In this document: piece by piece, positions 10,958-23,025 of the stretch
Layout: the number at the start of each line of letters is the position of its first letter
How positions within the stretch are numbered: the stretch's first letter is position 1
Source: Strongylocentrotus droebachiensis
Lineage: Eukaryota; Echinodermata; Echinoidea; Camarodonta; Strongylocentrotidae
DNA: 64,000 bases
Assembly: GCA_035222895.1 (NCBI GenBank)
Contig: JAVYIG010002513.1
Span: 62,001 to 126,000, forward strand
Direction of reading: 5' to 3'
Position numbers and translations under genes: made by a program
The notes under the pieces: generated by a model
What the model saw: the letters and a program-made list of their open reading frames with translations, nothing else
The model's database searches: none
Told to the model about the DNA's origin: nothing

Positions 10958-11359
10958 ATAAGCGTAAAATGATGATAGTGAATGTGAGAGACATTGTGGC
11001 AGCTCTAGGAACGAGGGGCTGGGTGGAAGGGAGTGGGAGTGGGGGGTAAAACTCGATGATCAGCTCCGAGATGATGATAGTTAATGTTCAAGATTCATAA
11101 AGTTGCAGATAGAGGGACGAGGTATCTCAAAAAAAAAAAAAAAAAAAAAGCTGATATACCTTATACCAAGAAGTTGCTGGTAACTTCTTGCTTATATCAC
11201 ACAATACGCACAAATAGAAAATGACATGCAATTGCCTAAAAACGCCTAGATCATTTGTGATATACCATATTGTGATATACCATATACTACTACTGGAACG
11301 AATTATCTTACACTGGGAACTTCTCATGTGAGAATTCTGTCGGAAACATTCATGGAAAT

Positions 11360-12151
11360 ATGTCGGCTTCTAAAAACTGTGATGACAGCGGAGCCCCAGT
11401 AACTCGGTCCCGAAGTTACAGGGGGCAAAGTCAAGCACAGAACGCCAAGGGGCAAGAAGCTTATCATCAACGAGCTGAAGACATGGAAACAGCAACAATT
11501 GATGGAGACAATAGCCTTGATCTAGCTATTGAATCCAAGATTAAAACCGCATTATGTTCCCCCGAAGTCCTAAATGCCCTCGTCGCTGCAGTGAAAGAAG
11601 CTATCATCGGGAAAGTTACGCAACAAGTGTACGCTGCACTGAAAATGGACATGGAGTCCAAAGAAGAAGAGACAAAGTTGGAGAAAAGGAAAGTTGAGAA
11701 ACTCGAGGGGAAAATCAACAGACTTTAAGAAAAACTGGATGAGCAAGAGCAATATAGTCGACGAAATTGTCTGAGAATATACGGAGTTAAGGAAAGACCA
11801 GATGAAAACACGGATGACATCGTTGCTGAAATCGCTAGAAAACATCTGAAAATTGATCTTCAAAAGAATGATATCGACCGTAGCCATAGAATTGCACCGA
11901 AACCAACATCGACTACAACTAGAGACACCGACAAGGAGAAGAGCATCATAGTGAAATTCGCTACCTACAAAGTGAGACAACAAGTGTACAGCGCCAGGTC
12001 GAAACTCAAAGGGAGTAAAATCTTCATCAAAGAAGATCTAACAACCCATCGCCAATCATTGATGTACTTTGCTCGTAAGTGTGACGCGACCTCGGGGACG
12101 TGGTCTCGTGACGCCGGACGAATCTTTGTACATGCAGACTGGAAATGGTGA
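11360..12151 (+). pseudogene. LINE ORF1 (RNA-binding protein), one in-frame stop
   Basis: About 263 codons in one frame with a single TAA at 11726-11728 just before EKLDEQEQYSRRN. The first part has a Lys/Glu-rich coiled-coil segment (about residues 90-125); after the stop the frame continues QYSRRNCLRIYGV, IARKHL and DRSHRIAPK, the RRM-like ORF1 signature of L1/CR1-type LINEs that bind element RNA. ATG chosen as the first after the 5' UTR. The stop may be a recent mutation or a sequencing error; as written the protein would be 122 residues. Confidence 0.75.
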
Positions 12152-12198
12152 AGAAAGGCGAATAACCCTGATCCGAGGCATGAGCGACATCGAACGTC

Positions 12199-15100
12199 TT
12201 GGATAAGAAGAATAGAAAGTACGATCACGTAAGAGACATATGTTACATGTATATAATAACGATGCCGATAAAGTTTCCATGTATTATTTGTGAGAAAAAA
12301 GTGAAAAGTAATCATAATGCATTACTATGTTTCCAATGTTCACATTGGTGTCATCTTAGTTGTACCCATACTTCTGATTCCATATTTAATTCAAATTTAG
12401 ACTGGACATGCGATTTATGCACATTAAAAGAAATGCCATTTGCAAATGATTACAGTACAATGAATGACAGCATTAACTTTATTAATGAATAAGAAGAAAT
12501 CAGCTTTGCTTCTGATGAAGAAAGAATGACAAGAGAAACAGATGACAGATTAGACGAACAATTAGAAAAGGTAACTAAGTTAAAAGGTCTTAAATTTGCT
12601 CATCTGAATTGCTTATCCTTACTTAGGAATTTTGATGAACTTTGTACCATTCAAGAAAGACTGAGCATAGATTTTCTGACATTAAGTGAAACTCATATTG
12701 ATGATTTGATAGATGATTCAGAATTGAAAATTGATGGGTATGATATCGTGAGAAAGGATAGGAATAGGAGAGGAGGTGGTGTAGCGGCCTACATCAGATC
12801 GAATTTGAAATACAATATTCGAACAGATATAGTGAGTGATGAACTTGAATTAATAGCTATTGAGCTCAAAGTATCACACAGGAAACCAATTGTGGTACTT
12901 GTATGGTATCGGCCACCTAATGCAAATGTAGACGTATTTCAACAGTTTGAACGGGTCATACAATCAATTGATGATCATGAATCTGATTTATTGATACTTG
13001 GTGACTTGAACTGTGATGTAGCATCATATACAAGGTCATGGCAGACAAAACACCTGTTTGACATTATTGAGAGTTATAATATGGAACAAATCATAAATTC
13101 ACCCACTAGGGTGACACCACGTACCTCATCAACAATAGATGTTATTATAACAAACAGACCCGAAAAAATAACAAATTCTGGAGTTATTCCAATATCACTT
13201 AGTGATCATTATATGGTTTATTGTACTTTAGGATCAAAGCATAATGCATGTAACGAGAACTGCCATAGATTTAATATTTCACGCAACATTGGAAAAGTGG
13301 ATGTGGATGATTACGTGCATGATGTAGATCAGATATCATGGGAAGAAGTTGAGACGTTTGAGAATGTAGAATCCGCATATAATTACTTTGAAAATAGGTT
13401 GTTAAAGGTTATAGAAAAACACGCTCCACTGAGAAAAAAAAAGAATTCGGAAACTCGAATCTCCTTGGATGACAGAGGAAATCATTGTATTAATTCGTTC
13501 CAGAAACTGTCAAAAGGCAAGGGCTATTGTCTCCAAGAATGAAGATGATTGGAATGTATTTAGACGGCTTAGGAACCAGATTACAATGAAAATAAGAAAG
13601 GCAAAAGCAGCATTCATTACTAAAAGTGTTGTTGAAAGTACTGGAAATTCAGGAAAGGTTTGGAAATCCCTTAAGCGTCTAATGCCTGTTAAGTCTACAG
13701 ATGAAATTAAGTGTATTGAAAAGGATTCAAAGGAATTGCGTAACAAAAAAGACATCGCAAATGCTTTTAACTCATTCTTTGTTGAAATTGGCCCTTCCTT
13801 GCAAGAAAAATCATCTTTTGTCGATAAGCAATTTGAAGAGTATATCAGAAAATACGATTGTACATGTACCTTCGAAGATATCACAGAAGAGCAGATAGTT
13901 GAAGTGCTTAAAAATTTACCCCTTAAGAAAACGTCAGGAAGTGACAATATTCCTTCTCTTCTATTAAAACCAGTAGCTAATATCATCTCAAAACCCTTAG
14001 CGTATATTTTCAATTTAACAATACAAACGGGAAAAATACCAACCCAGCTAAAATGCTCTAGAGTTATACCTGTCCACAAAAATGGGCAGAGGTCAGAAAT
14101 GGGAAACTATAGGCCAATCTCAATACTATCAGTAATAGCAAAAATACTCGAGAAGCTTATTTTTAATCAATTATATAGTTATTTGTCGTCTAATAGTATT
14201 ATTGACGTGAAGCAATCCGGATTTAGGCCTCAGCACTCAACGGCGACTGCCCTTCTGAATGTCACAGAAGACTGGTTGGATAGTTTGGATAAAGGGGACA
14301 TTGTTGGAATGGTCACAATCGACCTTAAAAAGGCTTTCGACACGGTTGACCATGCTATCCTCCTTGATAAGCTGAAATTGATTGGACTTGACAAAAGGGC
14401 TTGTGAATGGTTCCTTAACTACCTGACTGATAGAAGACAGTACACGGTTGTAAATGGTGTGAAATCAGACGAACTGAATGTAATTTGTGGAATTCCACAG
14501 GGGGCAAATTTAGGCCCCCTACTTTTTACCATATATGTTAATGATTTATCAAATTGTATTAAAAGATGTAGTATATCGTTGTACGCTGATGACACATGCA
14601 TATATTACCCTGGTAAAACAACAGAAACTATTGAAAATGTCATTAATGCTGATCTTATACGTCTTTCAAAATGGTTGAATTCAAACAAATTATTTCTCAA
14701 TACTAAAAAATGTGAGGTCATGTTAATTGGATCTAGAACCAAAGTTAAAAATCGAACAATTAATATTTATATTAATGATGTAAAACTCAATCAAATAGAT
14801 CATTGCAAATACTTAGGTATATATATAGATCACAATCTCGATTGGGATGAATATGTTAATTTTCTGAGAAAAGATATTATTAAAAAGCTGTACCTATTTA
14901 AAAGAATAAGGAACTATATATCTCAGAATATTGCACTTATGTTTTATAAAACAATATTACAAAGTAAACTTGACTATTGTGATGTGGTCTGGCGAAATAT
15001 TATGAAAAAATCTGTTAAGAAGCTTCAAGTCCTCCAGAATAGAGCCCTCCGAATTATATTAAAAGTTGATGCCAGATATTCTACAATTTCCCTGTTTCAC

Positions 15101-15343
15101 CGGTTAAAGCTTGATTTTTTAGAAAAAAGAAGAGATAAACATGCCCTTTACATGATGTATAAAATTGCTAATCATAATTGTCCTAATTACTTGCTAGATT
15201 TATTTGAACTAAGAAAATGTAATTATAATATGAGAAATTCAATTAATAATTTTGTACTACCTAAATTAAAAACATGTTTAAAAAAAAAAGAGTTTCAGCT
15301 ATTTCGGTGCGAAATGCTGGAACTCAATCTCACCAGAACTTAA
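12199..15343 (+). pseudogene. LINE ORF2: PHD finger - endonuclease - reverse transcriptase, disrupted
   Basis: The first frame reads a PHD-type zinc finger (CIICEKKV, CFQCSHWCHLSC, WTCDLC) then, after an in-frame TAA at 12490-12492, an AP-like endonuclease: FAHLNCLSLL, LSETHIDD, RKDRNRRGGGVAAYI, ILGDLNCDV, SDHYMV. A +1 shift then moves to the frame running from 13469 to 15343, with KCSRVIPVHKNGQRSEMGNYRPISIL, TIDLKKAFDTVDH, GIPQGANLGPLLFTIYVND, the YADDTCIYY catalytic box and the C-terminal ALRIILK region. The shift most likely sits in the A9 run near 13433-13441, where one base restores RIRKLESPWMTEEI. With one stop and one frameshift the copy cannot make full ORF2, but it looks young. Confidence 0.85.
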
Positions 15344-16024
15344 ACGTGAGTTATCTGTTATAAATTTCAAACGTAATCTAAATAAGTATATGGAACCAAG
15401 AGCCCTTAATGAGTAATCCCCATCCCCTTTTAATATTTCATATGTATTTTTAGTTTATGTTTTTTTTGTTTTGTATATATTTATGTTACCATTATTATGT
15501 TGAATTATGTTGTATATATGTTATTTTGATATTGTATGTTTTTATGTATGCACGGCCCTACAGAAGAACAGTCCGCGGGCTGAGGTAGGCCTCCGTGTTT
15601 AAATAAATAAATGAAATGAAATGAAAAGGGGGTTGAAATAAAAACTTTGACATCTAGTGCAGGTCGGGTCGGGTTATCATGTTTATTTGTTTTATGTGAA
15701 ACCAAAATTGAAACACGTCTATCAAAATTGATGACGTATAATTGTCACTTATATCACCTTTTCTACCTCTGACATTTTTATACCTAACCTAAGACTCAAG
15801 TTGGAGTTTAATTTGAGAATTTTTGAAGCTTCTTGAGGGTGTTTTATTATTTAATGTCGAATTTAGATCATCTGATGATAATATGATCGGCTTTATTTTA
15901 AGATCGACTTAAAGGCTTGTTGAAACATTTCCACACCCCGCCTAGCTGAAGTATGAATTTGGCGTTACAAATGTAATTATCTAATTATATTGATGATTAT
16001 AAAAAATTATGTTGTTAAAGTATG

Positions 16025-16030
16025 AATAAA
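16025..16030 (+). terminator. Candidate polyadenylation signal, SDR copy A
   Basis: AATAAA in a block shared with copy B (30736-30741). In copy A the LINE displaces it to about 5.1 kb after the stop codon. Confidence 0.35.
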
Positions 16031-16449
16031 ATATTCCTGTAGTATTTTATGTGATTTTTTGTGTTTGTTTGTCGTTTTCTATAATACTTCATTATTTGAC
16101 ATCAGAAATTGATATGAAAATGTTGATATTGCTATTACTATCATTGTTATTTTCTTGCAATACTTCCCTGATGGGGCAAATAATATTGAAAAGTTGAAAG
16201 GAACAGTGTCAAAATAGTTCAGAGCCTGACAATTTTGTGTGTGTGTTTTTATTGAAAGAAATAAACTGTTAATCCATGAATTATTCATGCCATGAATCTG
16301 AATTGCGAAATAAACTCAATTTGAAATTTGATGAAGGTCGCCCCCCCCCCCGATCCCGTCTGGTCGATGGTATTGTGGTTTGAAATTAAGTCATTGTCTT
16401 CAAGGTAAATAGGCCTAAGTATTCAACTATTCATCTCCTTCCTCATCAC

Positions 16450-16625
16450 ATGGCTAATCTTCTCCTTCTTCTTCTTCTTCTTCTTCTTCTCCTCCTTTTT
16501 CTTCTTCTCCTATTTCTTCTTCTTCTACTTCTTCTTCTCCTCCTCCTTCTTCTTCTTCTCCTTCTCCTTCTTCTTCTCCTTCTTCTTGTTCTTGTTCTTG
16601 TTCTTCTAGTCTTCTTGTGTTTCTT
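16450..16625. repeat. (CTT/CTC)n microsatellite
   Basis: About 170 bp of CTT/TCC/TTC triplets, ending with GTTCTT steps. The long Leu-rich frame across it is an artefact. Copy B keeps only a short CTTCTTCTT remnant near 31137. Confidence 0.9.
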
Positions 16626-16880
16626 CCTTTGTGTCCCGTCTAATAAACAGTTGTTTTTAATCGCAACTTATTTATTTATTAATCGCAACAAATTGATCGT
16701 AAGTGTGTAAATAAGAGATAAAAGACTGCAAACTTGCGATTGATTAGAGGACTTGCGATTGATTCAGATCAATCGCAACTCTTTATAAGAGGGAGCCCAG
16801 TTGTCAGTAGTATTACCACGAAAAGTAGAAGTCTTGCATGAGTTGTAAAGAGAAAGAACTGGACCCTGTTTCATAGAACG

Positions 16881-17364
16881 TTTTATACAACACCTCCGTG
16901 GATCCTTGTCATTTGATTGGAGGATTGTTGGTCACATGATATTCAATAGATGTTATATTGCACGGTCGTGCATTTTTGGTTATATGCGCCGTGCATTTTT
17001 GGTTATATGCAGACTGCGTACCTCTCAGCCGTGCGCGCGCGTATCCCTGCGTGTATCTGACGCGAAGGCAATCTGAATGTAATCGAGAAGGCTTGACTCC
17101 AACTTTAATTTATAAGGAGTAAAGCATAATTGGTTGATTAACGTTATATTAGATCTACTTCGATGTTGTATAAAACAAATAATGAATGTTTTTCATTCGT
17201 TCAATGGTGCGAATATTTTCATTCGTTGAAAGATTAACGTTAATTCTATTCAACTCGGCTGACGCCTCGTTGAATAGATTGTTAAATAGATTGTTAATCT
17301 TTCAACTCATGAAAATATTCGCACTATTGAACTCATAACCATTCATTATTTGTATAATATACAC
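16881..17364. repeat. Inverted-repeat (MITE-like) DNA beyond duplication copy A
   Basis: Includes an imperfect palindrome at about 17168-17355: TTGTATAAAACAAATAATGA, TTCATTCGTTCAATGGTGCG and GAAAGATTAAC recur as reverse complements around a centre near 17260. About 16965-17010 carries a doubled GTGCATTTTTGGTTATATGC. No gene. Confidence 0.6.
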
Positions 17365-18140
17365 TGTTGGTCATAATGGCGGAATAATTATTTTTACCCC
17401 AATTAATTGAATGATTTTGACAATGATTTATTCCTAATAGATCGAGATAATAGTATACATTCTCAGATTTTATTGAATGACAATTGGGGAGTGTTTGTGT
17501 TGCGTGACTGCTAAAGCATGTGTGTGCTACAATGCTAATCAACTAGGAGACCTACGTCCTTAAGTCATAACTGACAGTAACAAAAAAATGCAATACATTT
17601 TCAATAATTCATTGCATTTTGCCCCGACCCCCAACATTAACAAAATCTTCTGTGTGGGCATGCCTTGAACCATAATGCATGGCCTTACAGAGGATATTTT
17701 CCTGTTGGGGACTGGGGGGAAAAGCAATGAATTATTAAACATTTATTGCATTTTGTGGGGGCGTCGACGTACCCTAGCGCCCGCTGCGTACAGTCATGAT
17801 TCATTGGCTAAGCAATGGCCTCGTTACCGTGAGCCCCTGGATCAAAACCGTGTCGATGTGCTATATTAGTGCCCTTTTGTGGGGCATTAATCCCTATTAC
17901 TGTCAGTTATGACTTGTTTGCTATCGTTTAATAAAGGAACCCTGTGGATGGGGGAAAAACAAGTGATTGTCCCAAAAGTTGCCATGGAGGATCAACATTA
18001 GATTCTATGATCCAGGCTATACTTCATGAAATATATAGGGTTAGGGTTGCACTTCATTGTGAGTTTAGGTCATAATGTTACGGTTAGGTTCACGTAATAT
18101 GATATTATGATTAAATGTGTATAAAAACGTTCCCACGACG
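17365..18140. repeat. Large dispersed repeat, copy 1
   Basis: Homologous to 35285-36255: left terminal block TTGGTCATAATGGCGGAATA, tRNA-like core, CCCCGACCCCCAACA inverted block, then a TTTAATAAAGGAACCCTGTG ... TATAGGGTTAGGGTTGCACTT block. Internal segments are missing compared with the 35-kb copy. Confidence 0.7.
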
Positions 18141-18384
18141 CCATTAATATCACCATTTAGATGCAGTCAGAGTGGCAGAAACGTGACCATATATTGACCA
18201 CATTGTTGTCGTAATCAAGCATGCCATAGGGGCTTCTTTATGTGTTTTTACTTTAGCAAGCTGACGTAACCGACAGTTATAGACAACCAACTTCCCGACC
18301 ACAGCTTTAAATTCTGAGTCGGGATTTAGAGGAATACCCCTAAACGCAAACAGTACCCTTTTTTAATGGACGTTTTTTAACCCC
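18141..18384. other. Intergenic, no gene seen
   Basis: Unrecognised A+T-rich sequence next to a TTAA target site. Confidence 0.4.
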
Positions 18385-18388
18385 TTAA

Positions 18389-19155
18389 CCCTATTTAGCC
18401 CGGGCTATTTTGAAACTGCATAGCCCGGGGGGGGGGGGGGGCTTCTAAGGCCCCCCCCCCTATGATCTCGGCCGTGAAACGCCCGATCGCCGCGAAAATT
18501 TGCATACATGTCAAGTGAAGTGTATAGAATACTATGGTAATTTCAATTTTTTTGAAAAATTCACTCATTTGCATATTTATGGTAATTTATGCAAATACGG
18601 TCATTAAATTCACATTTTTGCCCATAAATCAGACATTATTCATATTTAAGCATTCTTTCTCACTACATATATTTGTTAGAACATTTGGAATAATAATACA
18701 ACACAAAAATTTGAAAAACCAGGGTTATTCCTTATGTTATCTATTGTTTTGATAATTTCTTATGTATTTCTTTGTTTTTTTAACTTATGTATGTTATTGT
18801 TTTTGTTGTTTTATTTCATTTCCAACTATAATTCAACTATTTTGACCCCAAAATAAACACCTAAAATCTAAACAAGACCAAATAACCAATGTTTTACCTC
18901 TTTATTTGAAAAATGAGATTTCCATATGTTTTGTACACAAATCACAAAAATGAGCGATTTTCGGGCTGACATGCGAAGACAAAAGGACACGTGACTTTGT
19001 AATGGTAGGTCCGATTTTCGAAAAATTTCTTTCAAAAGTTGCGCAAGACTCGAAAGAAAAAAGTCACAAAATTTCAGTGCAAAATTATCGCGAAAAATGT
19101 CGAGGGGGGGGGGGGGCTTCTCAAGCCCCCCCCCCCCCCCCCGGGCTAAATAGGG
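18389..19155. mobile_element. piggyBac-type MITE with perfect 16-bp TIRs and TTAA duplication
   Basis: TTAA at 18385-18388 and 19156-19159. The termini CCCTATTTAGCCCGGG and CCCGGGCTAAATAGGG are exact reverse complements. Inside each end lies a long G-run/short loop/long C-run (about 18428-18462 and 19084-19141). No transposase frame. Relatives, in the opposite orientation, make up 40373-40910 and 47294-48004. TTAA plus CCCTA ends point to the piggyBac superfamily. Confidence 0.85.
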
Positions 19156-19214
19156 TTAACGCTCGGACCGCGTCCAATTTATTAACAAAAATACACTTTA
19201 ATGCGTTTTCTTGG

Positions 19215-19398
19215 TCATGTGTGTGTGTATTGGGTTTTTACAGACGTGTATCAATCAGATATGATTATTTACGTCTGGGGACCGACCTTTAAACGTCACC
19301 ATCCGAAAGACGTGACTCAGTTTCGAACCTGCGTCCTCTGCTGAATCAGTTTGTAACTTCCACTTTTAGCTGGATTACAGGCGCACGCCACAACGCCT
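19215..19398 (-). mobile_element. SINE with 7SL/Alu-like head
   Basis: On the minus strand it starts GGCGTTGTGGCGTGCGCCTG then TAATCCAGCTA, continues to a B-box-like GCAGGTTCGAA, and ends in a CACACA tail. It is about 90% alike to 45106-45301. The opening block resembles the 5' domain of 7SL RNA. Confidence 0.7.
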
Positions 19399-21490
19399 AG
19401 TCATGCATGCTTACAGTATTTATATTTGAATGAGACCCCTGGGTCTGTTGGCTGCTTTGTCGTTAATGCATGCTTTTGAGTTGAGCTCTCCATTTCATTT
19501 GCATTGTAATTATTCTACTTTTCTCCTTTAAAAGTTTACATTTTTGTAATGACTGTTCTTTATTTCAAATGTTATTATGTTTTGCATAAGTTTGCGTAGT
19601 ATTTATTTGCATGATATTTGAAATGTGCTGGAAATGAAAATAAATAAACTTAGTGAAATTAAATTAAATTGTACATTCAGCAGTATTTGGTGAAATTCTA
19701 TTTTCTGTCATTATTTTAAATACCAGCAATCAATATTCCCTTGAAAAATACAATGATGTCAACCTCTAAATGGACGAATGAATGCAATAACAAAAAAGGA
19801 GACTTATAATCCCTTTAAACTCCTCAATTATTATCTAGAGCTTTGTGCGATATTTAAACCAAAAAACAGTTTAAGAAGTGACTGTAAAAGTTGGCTATTT
19901 TAAAGTGATTGATTACTCTTTATATTTCAAGCACTTACTTTGGGACAATTCCCTCTAAAAATTGTGATTAGCATTTTTAAGAGTTTATCCCACTTCTCCC
20001 TGACTGTCCCCTAGCACTGCCCCAGTTCACCTCCACGGTAGTTCAATCCCCTCCCCCGTTCAAATACTCTTTTGTTAAATGATTAACTGCATATAAAACC
20101 CCGCACAATATATTACTGTAAACAAATGGAGGGGCTGCCATAAATCTTTGCAAAGTTACAACGTTAAAAAGTCCTGCCTCATGATTCGTGTCCCATTTGT
20201 TGCGGTTTTTGTAATGGTTTAGACTTTAACGGCGGGGCAAAGCTGTTGAACAAACTCGAATCTTATCTTTTATTTCGAGAACGTTCATAATTACGTAACT
20301 GGAAAAAAACAAAGTCCTGAATGCAAATAACGCTTCACCGTAAGGTGGACGCGTTTTCCTTATAATGTTGTCCACTCTATTAAACAGTCTATTCTTGAAG
20401 CTGACCGTCGACGCATCAGCATTCTGTAAGTATCCGTATCTTGTTGTATATTTTGTTGTCTTCAAAATATGTTTCTTATCATTTGCAGGCTTTAGTATAA
20501 TTTAGATCTAGTATGTTCTATAGTTCAGCTAAATGCGATCGTGCTATGTCATGTAATTCTCTGAAAGACACACGTTTTGGTTACAACAATTTTAAATTTG
20601 TGAGAATGTTAGTTTATACATAATTGCAGGAGTCTTAAGCTAATGCTCTTTGTACGCAGATGGTTACAAAGAACTATCATTCAGATATTTAAGAAAAATG
20701 TTGCATTGGATCAAAATCGATCGCAATTATTTCCAATTATATAATCGGCGCAAAGTAACCATCTCCCATCTCTCCTTTAAATCGTTGCGATTGTTATCTA
20801 ACTCAGTGTACTGTTTGCGGTACGATTGTGACTGTCGACTCCGTCGCGAATCGTCCGTGATTTTAACTCCTCTGACAATATTGCACCGGGCTCGAAGGTT
20901 TCGCTCTGTTATAGGCCTCACGGTTTAAGGGTAGGGTTGGGACTGGGCTTTATTTAGGTTAGGATAAAGGTAGATGAATCCGGAGATGAATAGTACAAAA
21001 CTTGGATATTTCATATTCAAATTTCAGTAGTGTAAATGGCACCAGTCATCTACTATTAGTGATTATGCCGAAATGAGCGTCCACAATGTTTTTTTTTATA
21101 GGTAAAGACCAGTATTGGAAACGCCCCCATTTCAAAAAATGAAATGGAAGCTCTTATTACCAATCATGTGAAAGAGTATGTTTTGACTAATACATGATGA
21201 TAACAATGTTGCCGGGAAACCGCCTACTTATTGATATATTTGGTAATGTGTGAGAGATAAACGCACGTGTCGCGCACGTGTGCGTAGTCCCATATACATC
21301 TTTCTGTGTACAGTACTTGTAACTTTACGAAGACTGGGCCAAATTTCTTATCATTTTGATGATTCCAGAACCTTGCAGTACACACCAATACTTATATGCT
21401 AGATGATCAACCTTTTCTGATAGATTCCACAACGTTTCTTTCACAATGCAATCGCATGACCATATAAACTGGTCTTTATCTTTAATACAT
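19399..21490. other. Intergenic; candidate non-coding first exon of SDR copy B
   Basis: No coding exon recognised. A strong donor ATTCT/GTAAGTATCC at 20425/20426 on the + strand could close a 5' UTR exon (roughly 20225-20425) joining the acceptor at 22178. This is inference from splice motifs only. The rest is A+T-rich. Confidence 0.35.
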
Positions 21491-21523
21491 GTAGGTTGAA
21501 TGGTATTTCATTGGTAAATGAAT

Positions 21524-21990
21524 GGTGCCCAATGGTACGTTGCGAGCGTTATTTCAATGGTATCAGAATGGTATTTAAGTGGTGCCCTATGGTATGTCGC
21601 AAGCGTTATCTCGATGGTATCAGAATGGTATTTAAGTGGTACCCGATGGTACGTCGCGAGCGTGATCTCAATGGTATCCGAATGGTATTTAAGTGCATGG
21701 TACCCAATGGTACGTCGCGAGCGTTATCTCAATGGTATCCGAATGGTATTTAAATGGTACCCAATGGTACGTCGCGAGCGTTATCTCAATGATATCCGAA
21801 TGGTATTTAAATGGTACCCAATGGTACGTCGCGAGCGTTATCTCAATGGTATCCGAGTGGTATTTAAGTGGTACCCAATGGTACGTCGCGAGCGTTATCT
21901 CAATGGTATCCGAATGGTATTAAATGGTACCCAATGGTACGTCGCGAGCGTTATCTCAATGATATCCGAATGGTAATTGAATGGTGTTTG
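21524..21990. repeat. 57-bp minisatellite, about 8 units
   Basis: Units at about 21527, 21589, 21641, 21704, 21760, 21817, 21874 and 21930 share AATGGTACGTCGCGAGCGTT and TATCCGAATGGTATTTAA. AATGGTA also recurs inside each unit and in degenerate flanks from 21497 to 22050. The array stops where SDR duplication copy B begins. Because 57 is a multiple of three the frames stay open; no protein is implied. Confidence 0.9.
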
Positions 21991-22185
21991 TGAATGGTAT
22001 CCGTATGGTATTTACAATGGTACTTCCGAATGGTATACCATTGGTATACCATTCAACATTTTTTTTGAGGGTATGCTGACCGTTTATTCGGGTGTGGGGT
22101 CATTCGGTTATTAGAGCACCTTCCACCGAAGATTATATTTAACCTTGCAATCTTTCTTTCATTTCTATATCCTCTCAGGAACACC

Positions 22186-22450
22186 ATGGCCCCTCTTGTC
22201 GTACTCATCTCCGGCTGTTCGAGCGGTCTCGGTCTGGCCCTAGCCGTCAGGCTGGCCCAGGACCCAGAAAAGAAGTACCTGGTCTATGCCACCATGAGGA
22301 ACCTGGCTAAGAAGGAAGGCCTCGAGAAGGCGGCGGACGATGCCCTCGACAAGACGCTCTTCGTTCGGCAGCTCGACGTCACCGTCGATGATCAGGTCAA
22401 GAGCATCTTCGAGTTCATTATGGTGAAACACGGGTGTGTCGACGTCCTTG
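22186..22450 (+). CDS. SDR copy B, coding exon 1
   Basis: MAPLVVLISGCSSGLG start. CTCAG acceptor at 22174-22178 lies 7 bp before the ATG. Donor CCTTG/GTGAGT. Confidence 0.9.
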
Positions 22451-22994
22451 GTGAGTGTAGCCTATAGTCTGTAGGCACCGACTCTAATTTGAATGTTACC
22501 ACAGTTCATAAAGCCTTGAGTAGAGCCTAGGTCTGTGAGTCTCTAGCCCATGCAATATGCCGTCTTATATAGTCTCACATTGCAGTTACATACAGTGACT
22601 GGCAAGAATATGTGCATATGTAAACTAAGTGTATAATACAAATATATTGTATATATTGTCAGTGTAAGCAGTTCAACAAACTTGTATGCATCGTGTACTT
22701 TTCAGCTTACTTTCTCTTTAGGCTCCGGATATGACGGGGAAACCGCCTCAAAAAACCATACTTCAGACATTTTGTTTAGCAAATCAAGACTATTATTTTA
22801 CTGGTATTATGACCATATTGAATTTTTATCATTGTACGTGGGCTCACAACGCATTGAAACGAAACATTTGAAAACCGTTTGAAAACCTTATTTCGTTCTT
22901 TTATTCGTTATTTCTCTTTTTCTTCCATTCTGTTTTTGTTTCATTATTTATTTTCATCAATTTTCTTTCATTCTTTCTTCTTCTTCTTCTTCTT

Positions 22995-23025
<31 letters not shown>

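Larger units (their letters stand above)
11250..15624 (+). mobile_element. CR1/L2-like LINE inserted downstream of SDR copy A
   Basis: Copy B has a continuous empty region at about 30290-30315 (CACGCCTAG ... AAAGGGGGTTGAAAT), whereas in copy A the same flanks are separated by this element. It has a 5' UTR, an ORF1 (11360-12151), an ORF2 (12199-15343), a short 3' UTR and a terminal ATAAATGAAATGAAATG-type microsatellite tail typical of this LINE group. It lies between the SDR stop codon and the first shared AATAAA (16025), so it probably interrupts the 3' UTR. No clean target-site duplication is visible. Confidence 0.85.
5738..16880. repeat. Segmental duplication, copy A
   Basis: Homology to 22038-31405 starts at GGTATACCATTCAAC and runs through all five SDR exons, introns and downstream DNA to the shared TTGCATGAGTTGTAAAGAG block at about 16840-16875. 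Both copies lie in the same orientation. Copy-specific insertions, notably the 4.4-kb LINE at 11250-15624, explain most of the length difference. Confidence 0.85.

Noticed and set aside
21496-21976. Repeat protein reading YLNGIRMVFKWYPMVRRER-like units
   Set aside because: The 57-bp minisatellite is a multiple of three, so frames persist; two frames are open together and there is no start context or splice site.
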